From positions 1 to 10,145 of the forward strand of contig JAAXGF010000002.1 in the NCBI GenBank assembly GCA_012267605.1: DNA of 10,145 bases. The letters are read 5' to 3'. This document shows positions 6,123 to 10,145 of the stretch, one piece after another. A program made the position numbers and the translations under genes. The DNA comes from Alphaproteobacteria bacterium. Lineage in GTDB: Bacteria > Pseudomonadota > Alphaproteobacteria > JAAXGF01. The number at the start of each line of letters is the position of its first letter. The stretch's first letter is position 1. Below the pieces are notes generated by a model. That model saw only the letters and a program-made list of their open reading frames with translations. It had not been told where the DNA came from and made no database searches.

Positions 6123-7897
6123 CTTCGGCGTTCGACGAATAACCGAAGCGCGTCACTTACGCGCGCGAATACCTCAGGCCAATCCCCGATCATTTTTTGG
6201 CGAAAAAGCCTCATCGACGGGTACCAAGGCGTGTCTTCGGAATTCAGTAGCCAGCGCCAATCTGGAGAAAACGGGATGAGTACCCATGTTGGGTGCCCTA
6301 ATCCTCCGGCCAGATGAGCGACGGCGGTATCCACAGTGATGACCAGGTCGAGGCGCGCCACGATCCCGGCGGTATCGGCGAAATCGCAGATCGATCCAGC
6401 CAAGTCGTTCACTGTGGTACCAGTCTCAGGTTGGCGAAGATCGCCACCCTGAGGTCCCAGCTGTAGGCTGTAGAGACTGACGCCCGGGATATCCGCGAGC
6501 GACAAAAACAGTTCGACCGGGCAGGATCTCTTGCGATCACGCGGATGCTTCGGATTTCCAGCCCAGACAATGCCAACCTTGATCCGACCCTCCTCTCCAG
6601 GGATTGGAATAGATGGCGGGCCGGCCGTCAGGTAGGGCATAGGGTCGGCAAAAGTCTCCGGGCGTGTGCGTAACAAGAGCAGAGGTAAGCTCATGATTGG
6701 TGCTTGAAAGTCGATGTCGCTTGGTTCCTTGCCGAATGCCACGGCACGTTGTACGCCTTTGGCCCCCGCGGCCAGGCGAACCAGAGGTTGTTGGCAGGCT
6801 ATGATGACGTTCCCACCTCGGCGGGCAAGGACAGCTGCGAAACGGAGAAACTGTATGGTGTCTCCATACCCCTGTTCGGCGTGTACCAAAATTGTTTTAC
6901 TCGACAATTCCTGGCCGTTCCATTCTGGTACCGAATACTCTCGCGGCGCAGACTGCGGTCGATGGCGGCGCACTTCGAACGCCGGCCAACCTGATTGGAA
7001 TTCGCCTTTCAGGAGTAGTGCGAACGACCGATTCCAAAGGGCGTCGAGGTTTTGCGGCTGAACGGCGCGTGCGCGATCGAATGATTCAAGCGCTTCGTCG
7101 ACTCGGCAGCGCGCCATCAGCGCGTTTCCGAGGTTCAGATGTAGGTTGGCGAATTCACCAGTGGGGGGTGTGGCGAGCGAATTTGCAATACGGGTAACGG
7201 CGAATTCGTAGTGGTGGATTGCCTCGTCGGCGCGGTCCAAATCAGTTAGCGTCAACCCGAGATTGTTGCGGGTGCTCATCGTGTCATGATCCCTAGCTAG
7301 TGCCAATTCATAGTGGACCACGGCATCCTCGAGGTGCCCCTGTTCGCGCAATACGTTGGCCCAACCGAATTGAGCCCGACCACTGGACTTGTCGAGGCTA
7401 CAGACGGCGCGAAACATTGATTCCGCCTGGTCGAGCCGCCCCTGCTGTTGCAAGAGAAACGCCAAATTTATTCGTGCGTCGATGAACGCCGGTTCAAGGT
7501 CCAGCGCCATGCGATACTCTGATTCCGCCTCCACCAGGTTATCGGTTGCGGCCAGAGCATTGCCTAGGTTGTTGTGGAGTTGCGCCGTCTCCGGACCGAT
7601 ATCCACGGCACGTCGGTAGTACTCGACTGCTTCTCTGGGGCGGTCGAGTGCGCGCAGGGTCACGGCCATATCGTTGTGATAGGCCGATACCGAAGGTTCC
7701 GCTGAAATCGCTTTTGTAAAATAGTCTACCGCTGTCGCGTAATCGCCTGCTTGGTGCGCAAGGATTCCAAGGCCGTGTAGCACCTGGGCGTGGTCGGGGC
7801 GCTGTTGAAGAAGCATGTGATACAGCCGTTCCGCTTCCGCGAAGCGGCCCGCCACGTGGTGCTGATGGGCCGACTGGAGAATGCTTCCGAATTCCAT
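6119..7897 (-). CDS. TPR protein with C-terminal GT9/GT41-like glycosyltransferase domain (upstream paralogue)
   Basis: A 592-residue protein built like its downstream neighbour. Tetratricopeptide repeats fill about 3-300 (for example 70-103, 104-137, 138-171, 172-205). An insertion of about a dozen residues around 238-250 (SLATPPTGEFA) breaks the 34-residue spacing of one repeat. The C-terminal GT-B-like domain has ILVHAEQGYGDTIQFLRF at 336-353, VGIVWAGNPKHPRDRKRS at 441-458, DFADTAGIVARLDLVITVDT from 505, AVAHLAG at 525-531, and PWYPSMRLFRQ at 557-567. Likely role: transfer of a sugar to a protein or glycan, with the repeats as substrate-binding scaffold; the exact reaction is unknown. The ATG at 7897 has only a weak AGG 6 nt upstream. 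It is first in a two-gene operon with ATGA overlap. The two proteins are clearly homologous but diverged, as expected for an old duplication. Confidence 0.88.
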   Translation of the reverse strand: MEFGSILQSAHQHHVAGRFAEAERLYHMLLQQRPDHAQVLHGLGILAHQAGDYATAVDYFTKAISAEPSVSAYHNDMAVTLRALDRPREAVEYYRRAVDIGPETAQLHNNLGNALAATDNLVEAESEYRMALDLEPAFIDARINLAFLLQQQGRLDQAESMFRAVCSLDKSSGRAQFGWANVLREQGHLEDAVVHYELALARDHDTMSTRNNLGLTLTDLDRADEAIHHYEFAVTRIANSLATPPTGEFANLHLNLGNALMARCRVDEALESFDRARAVQPQNLDALWNRSFALLLKGEFQSGWPAFEVRRHRPQSAPREYSVPEWNGQELSSKTILVHAEQGYGDTIQFLRFAAVLARRGGNVIIACQQPLVRLAAGAKGVQRAVAFGKEPSDIDFQAPIMSLPLLLLRTRPETFADPMPYLTAGPPSIPIPGEEGRIKVGIVWAGNPKHPRDRKRSCPVELFLSLADIPGVSLYSLQLGPQGGDLRQPETGTTVNDLAGSICDFADTAGIVARLDLVITVDTAVAHLAGGLGHPTWVLIPFSPDWRWLLNSEDTPWYPSMRLFRQKMIGDWPEVFARVSDALRLFVERRR

Positions 7898-8035
7898 GGC
7901 AAACCTGGCAGACCGATTTCGCTTATGTCCCTTCGCGGGCCAACCGCCGGGCCTCGCGGGCTCTCAGTGCCCCCTCTGATGTTGAACACATAACCTTCAC
8001 ACGTTGCCAAAATGCCTTCGCTGGCCGGGAAAGAA
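7898..8035. other. Divergent intergenic region upstream of the TPR-glycosyltransferase operon
   Basis: This stretch should hold the promoter of the minus-strand operon. I see only weak -10-like hexamers there (for example TTATGT on the minus strand near 7990) without a well-spaced -35, so I do not place one. Open frames across it read as shadows without family resemblance. Confidence 0.3.
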
Positions 8036-8065
8036 TTGGCGATGGGCTGTTTCGCCGCATACAAT
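8036..8065 (+). promoter_or_regulatory. Candidate sigma-70 promoter for the small membrane protein gene
   Basis: TTGGCG (8036-8041), an 18-bp spacer and TACAAT (8060-8065) fit a housekeeping promoter with four of six matches at -35 and five of six at -10. Transcription would begin near 8072, directly upstream of the small gene and divergent from the glycosyltransferase operon. Confidence 0.45.
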
Positions 8066-8074
8066 GTGGGACTC

Positions 8075-8245
8075 ATGAACGATTCGTCTAGCCCGAATTC
8101 CGGGCAGGAAAATAAGATGCCGTCGTCGCCGCCCGAGATCGAGCCGGCCACCGAAGAGGCGGTCGGAGTGGCGCCATGCATTTGGGTCCCAGCCCTGGTG
8201 GTTGCCGTTCTGATATCGGTTCTTGCTTACCAGTGGAGGTGGTAG
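8075..8245 (+). CDS. Small single-pass membrane protein, unknown function
   Basis: An open frame for a 56-residue protein. The first 35-40 residues are polar and rich in Ser, Pro and Glu. They are followed by one hydrophobic stretch of about 18 residues (IWVPALVVAVLISVLAY) and a short QWRW tail, so a single transmembrane helix near the C-terminus is likely. No family is recognised. The start is uncertain. The ATG at 8117 (42 residues) has the best Shine-Dalgarno sequence, AGGAA ending 6 nt upstream. The ATG at 8075 has only GGGA close by. The frame also opens at 8012, but that lies upstream of the candidate promoter's start site. Coding status rests on the promoter, the ribosome-binding site and the clean hydrophobic segment; it could still be spurious. 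Confidence 0.45.
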   Translation: MNDSSSPNSGQENKMPSSPPEIEPATEEAVGVAPCIWVPALVVAVLISVLAYQWRW

Positions 8246-8277
8246 CTTGAGATCATCTGCGCCTGTAGCTGAGATCA
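8242..8277 (+). repeat. Imperfect direct repeat, 13-14 bp
   Basis: GTAGCTTGAGATCA (8242-8255) recurs as GTAGCTGAGATCA (8265-8277), differing by one T, with a 23-bp period. The first copy overlaps the stop codon of the small membrane protein gene. Function is unknown; it could be paired protein-binding sites or a local duplication. Confidence 0.5.
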
Positions 8278-8330
8278 GTGCAATTTCCGACGCAGACTAA
8301 TTGAGGCTGAATTCGGCAAATTGTGCCAAC

Positions 8331-8344
8331 GTCAGATGTCAGAT
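8331..8344 (+). repeat. Tandem heptamer GTCAGAT x2
   Basis: Two perfect adjacent copies of GTCAGAT in the gap before the ASST-like gene. Too short to interpret, and possibly chance. Confidence 0.4.
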
Positions 8345-8470
8345 CAAACCGCGGACGCGCCAATAACCACTTGGGAAAGTTCGTCTGTACCCATAGCTGG
8401 AAGTCAAACCATGTTGTTAGAAACGGGGCGAACATAGAGCATCTGTACCTTCCATATTTTTGAAAGTTAT

Positions 8471-8498
8471 TTGTGTGAGGAACCTCGCGGTTTATAGT
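8471..8498 (+). promoter_or_regulatory. Candidate promoter of the ASST-like gene with a dyad in the spacer
   Basis: TTGTGT (8471-8476), a 16-bp spacer and TATAGT (8493-8498; five of six to consensus) precede the gene by about 35 bp. The spacer holds GAGG-AA-CCTC (8477-8486), a short dyad placed where a repressor or activator could act. The -35 match is only moderate. Confidence 0.4.
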
Positions 8499-8532
8499 TA
8501 GACGTACTGGAATTGGGAGCCGAACCGTACTT

Positions 8533-9780
8533 ATGATTAGTCGTAATCTTCCCTTAATTATGTTCGTGGTCGCCGTCGGCATAATAATCTTTTTCGCCGG
8601 TTTTGCGGTGTGGCATTTCGAAGTTTTCCCCTATCCGCAAATTTTGTCCGCAAAACATTTCGTTGAGGACTGGAAGAGCGAGCTTGGGATCGGGCCAACA
8701 AAACTACTGGTTTCTGCGCGCGATCCGAACCGGACAATAGTCAGATTTTATAGCGCGGACAGACTCGCGCCTGGAAATGTCCTGATTAGCGGGCTCATTA
8801 GGGATAAGAACTCACTGTATGGCGTTGGGCTCTTCGACCGCGACGGAAAGCGCCTACACTATTGGCCGATTGACCCATCAAGTCTGACCGAGAAGACCGA
8901 CGATCGATCCGTATTTGACGTATTTCCTCATGGTGTGTTGGTTCGCCCCGACGGCACGCTTTTCGTCAATTTCGATGATATGCCGAGCACGGTCCGTGTA
9001 TCTGCCTGCGGTGAGCAGGAATGGGCGGCGAAAAATGGCGCGCATCACGCAATCTTTATTGACCACGAAAATCAGATTTGGACGCTATTACAGAAGAGCG
9101 CAATTGGTGTGATCGACGCCAATACCGGTGAGATTGAAAAATCAATTTCAATTAGTCAGGACGTTATTATACCTCATAACCTGCACGGCCATTTCGATCT
9201 TCGTACCACCGAACGCGAGTTGGACCCAGATGATCTAGACGAAATTTACTGGTTTCATATGAACGACGTTGAGATCGTTAGTCCTATTGTTGCCGAGGCT
9301 TCAAGCGTATTAGAGGTTGGAGACGCGGTCGTAAGCTTGAGAGAAATCAATACAATCCTGGCGTTTGACCCAGAATCTGGGATGCCGCGTTGGTGGCAGA
9401 CCGGTCCGTGGCACCGCCAACACGATTTGGATTTACAGTCGGGCGGTACAATTGTTCTCTTTGACAATAATATGGGGAAAGGTGTGTCACGTATTCTCCG
9501 GTTTGATCCGGTCAGCCGGGAGGTTGAGGTAATGTTCGAGGGTAGTGATGCTTTTCCCTTTTATTCGTGGAGGCGAGGAAAACAGGACCTGCTTGAAAAC
9601 GGGAATCTTTTGGTTACCGTCTCCGAGGAGGGTCGGGTGCTGGAAGTGTCTTCCAAGGGCGAACTGCTCTGGGAGTTCAATCTAATCTTTGACGACGATC
9701 GCAATGGCATTATCAACAAGGCCATGATTTTAACGGAATCCTATTTCGACGCTGGAGCGCTCGACTGTGGAAATAATTGA
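8533..9780 (+). CDS. Arylsulfotransferase (ASST) family-like protein, membrane-anchored
   Basis: A 415-residue protein with an uncleaved N-terminal anchor (hydrophobic residues about 7-27), so the rest is probably periplasmic. The body resembles arylsulfotransferase-like beta-propellers, which in characterised members move sulfate between phenolic compounds without PAPS. Supporting motifs: GAHHAIFIDHENQIWTL at 169-185, WFHMNDVEIV at 240-249, GDAVVSLREINTILAFDP at 263-280, RWWQTGPWHRQHD at 286-298, IVLFDNN at 307-313, and the RGKQDLLENGNLLVT and GELLWEF blades at 348-362 and 376-382. His172, His242 and His297 are candidates for the conserved active-site histidines. The enzyme activity is not established for this subgroup, so a non-enzymatic propeller remains possible. 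The ATG at 8533 has GGGAG 13 nt upstream, rather distant. No functional partner is adjacent. Confidence 0.82.
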   Translation: MISRNLPLIMFVVAVGIIIFFAGFAVWHFEVFPYPQILSAKHFVEDWKSELGIGPTKLLVSARDPNRTIVRFYSADRLAPGNVLISGLIRDKNSLYGVGLFDRDGKRLHYWPIDPSSLTEKTDDRSVFDVFPHGVLVRPDGTLFVNFDDMPSTVRVSACGEQEWAAKNGAHHAIFIDHENQIWTLLQKSAIGVIDANTGEIEKSISISQDVIIPHNLHGHFDLRTTERELDPDDLDEIYWFHMNDVEIVSPIVAEASSVLEVGDAVVSLREINTILAFDPESGMPRWWQTGPWHRQHDLDLQSGGTIVLFDNNMGKGVSRILRFDPVSREVEVMFEGSDAFPFYSWRRGKQDLLENGNLLVTVSEEGRVLEVSSKGELLWEFNLIFDDDRNGIINKAMILTESYFDAGALDCGNN

Positions 9781-9797
9781 GCCAGCACTCAATTTTT
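9775..9797 (+). terminator. Intrinsic-type terminator of the ASST-like gene
   Basis: AATTGAG (9775-9781) and CTCAATT (9788-9794) form a perfect 7-bp stem around a 6-nt loop, ending in a run of five T (9793-9797). The stem includes the TGA stop codon. It is AT-rich and therefore weak, but its position and T run support termination. Confidence 0.55.
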
Positions 9798-9884
9798 GTT
9801 GTGGATTGCAGACGGGGCTATTTGTTGAAGACTCGAGATGATGTCGTCGACCATAGGTGCGAACTCGGTCAATATACTATTGTC

Positions 9885-10145
9885 GTAACTGCCCAGGTCT
9901 GATCCCGTCGAACACCCGCACCTGATGGATTTCTGCATGCGGTGGTGCTGGCGGGAGGTTTCAGAAGCGCAGTTTGGGGATCAGCTGGATGGGATCGGGA
10001 TGTGCCAGGGTATCGAGGACATTCCATCCCTGTTTTCTGGCGGTGGCGATGACGGAGCGCAGGTTGGAGAAGTCGAAGGCGCCTTGCATCGAGCGGAAGC
10101 CGCCTGAGATTTTCTGGCGCAGCTTGCCCATTCGGAGGTCGGGCT
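9885..10145 (-). mobile_element. IS66-family-like insertion sequence, one end, cut by the window edge
   Basis: The transposase 3' end is followed by about 75 bp of non-coding sequence, reaching GTAACTGCCCAGGTCTG at 9885. IS66-family ends typically begin with GTAA, so this is proposed as the terminal inverted repeat. The opposite end and the target duplication are outside the window, so the boundary is inference. The insertion lies about 90 bp past the terminator of the ASST-like gene and disrupts no gene visible here. Confidence 0.5.
9961..10145 (-). CDS. IS66-family-like transposase, C-terminal fragment (runs off the window)
   Basis: Reading the minus strand from the edge to TGA at 9963-9961 gives 60 residues beginning PDLRMGKLRQKISGGFRS, followed by QGAFDFSNLRSVIATARKQGWNV and ending IPKLRF. 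The DLRM-K-QKISG-FRS-GA-LRS-I-TARKQG pattern is the conserved C-terminal end of IS66-type DDE transposases, just after the catalytic Glu. The codon before Pro is cut by the edge but ends in AG, compatible with that Glu (GAG). The frame is intact in the visible part, so the element may be complete beyond the window. Confidence 0.75.
   Translation of the reverse strand, partial: PDLRMGKLRQKISGGFRSMQGAFDFSNLRSVIATARKQGWNVLDTLAHPDPIQLIPKLRF

Larger units (their letters stand above)
8246..8532. other. Intergenic region upstream of the ASST-like gene
   Basis: No gene is supported here; the open frame on the minus strand has no recognisable product. It contains the second copy of the GTAGCT(T)GAGATCA repeat, a perfect tandem GTCAGAT at 8331-8344, and a candidate promoter near its right end. 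Confidence 0.5.

Noticed and set aside
7726..8181. Minus-strand open frame of about 150 codons over the start of the upstream TPR gene
   Set aside because: It overlaps the well-supported TPR coding frame and the divergent small gene, has no recognisable motif and low-complexity composition; it is a shadow frame.
8253..8582. Minus-strand open frame of about 109 codons upstream of the ASST-like gene
   Set aside because: It has no family resemblance and runs antisense into the start of the ASST-like gene and through its candidate promoter.
9925..10107. Plus-strand open frame over the IS end
   Set aside because: It is antisense to the recognisable transposase C-terminus, whose conserved motif shows the true frame.

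Overview
The window looks like chromosomal DNA from a proteobacterium of moderately high GC, most likely an alphaproteobacterium. That rests on family resemblance only: the Glk-type glucokinase, the Crp/Fnr regulator with a PKA-like cyclic-nucleotide cassette, the arylsulfotransferase-like protein and the TPR-plus-glycosyltransferase pair. There is no rRNA, tRNA or other phylogenetic marker, so the assignment is weak.

Layout, left to right. (1) Positions 1-2261, + strand: the 3' part of a GH15 glucoamylase/trehalase-like glycosidase, then a complete glucokinase (glk). Together they suggest release of glucose from an alpha-glucan or trehalose and its entry into central metabolism as glucose-6-phosphate. 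(2) Positions 2262-2475: a gap with small hairpins and an orphan strong Shine-Dalgarno sequence. (3) Positions 2476-4102: an MBL-fold metallo-hydrolase (+) facing a Crp/Fnr-family regulator (-). Their stop codons are about 20 bp apart with a shared hairpin. The regulator has a candidate extended -10 promoter, an inverted repeat over its probable start site and a perfect DnaA-box 9-mer upstream. (4) Positions 4314-7897, - strand: two tandem paralogous proteins, each a TPR array fused to a GT9/GT41-like glycosyltransferase domain, overlapping by ATGA and so very probably a translationally coupled operon. (5) Positions 8036-8245, + strand: a probable promoter and a small single-pass membrane protein gene, divergent from that operon. 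(6) Positions 8471-9797, + strand: a membrane-anchored arylsulfotransferase (ASST)-like beta-propeller protein with its own candidate promoter and an AT-rich terminator over its stop codon. (7) From about 9885 to the right edge, - strand: the end of an IS66-family-like insertion sequence, with the C-terminal 60 residues of its transposase.

The genes fall into small independent units, not one pathway: sugar catabolism, a hydrolase/regulator pair, a protein- or glycan-modification operon and a sulfotransferase-like protein, with a mobile element at the right. I see no CRISPR array, RNA gene, prophage or clearly new defence-like system. The most unusual items are the coupled TPR-glycosyltransferase paralogues with the small membrane protein beside them, and the control region of the Crp/Fnr gene.
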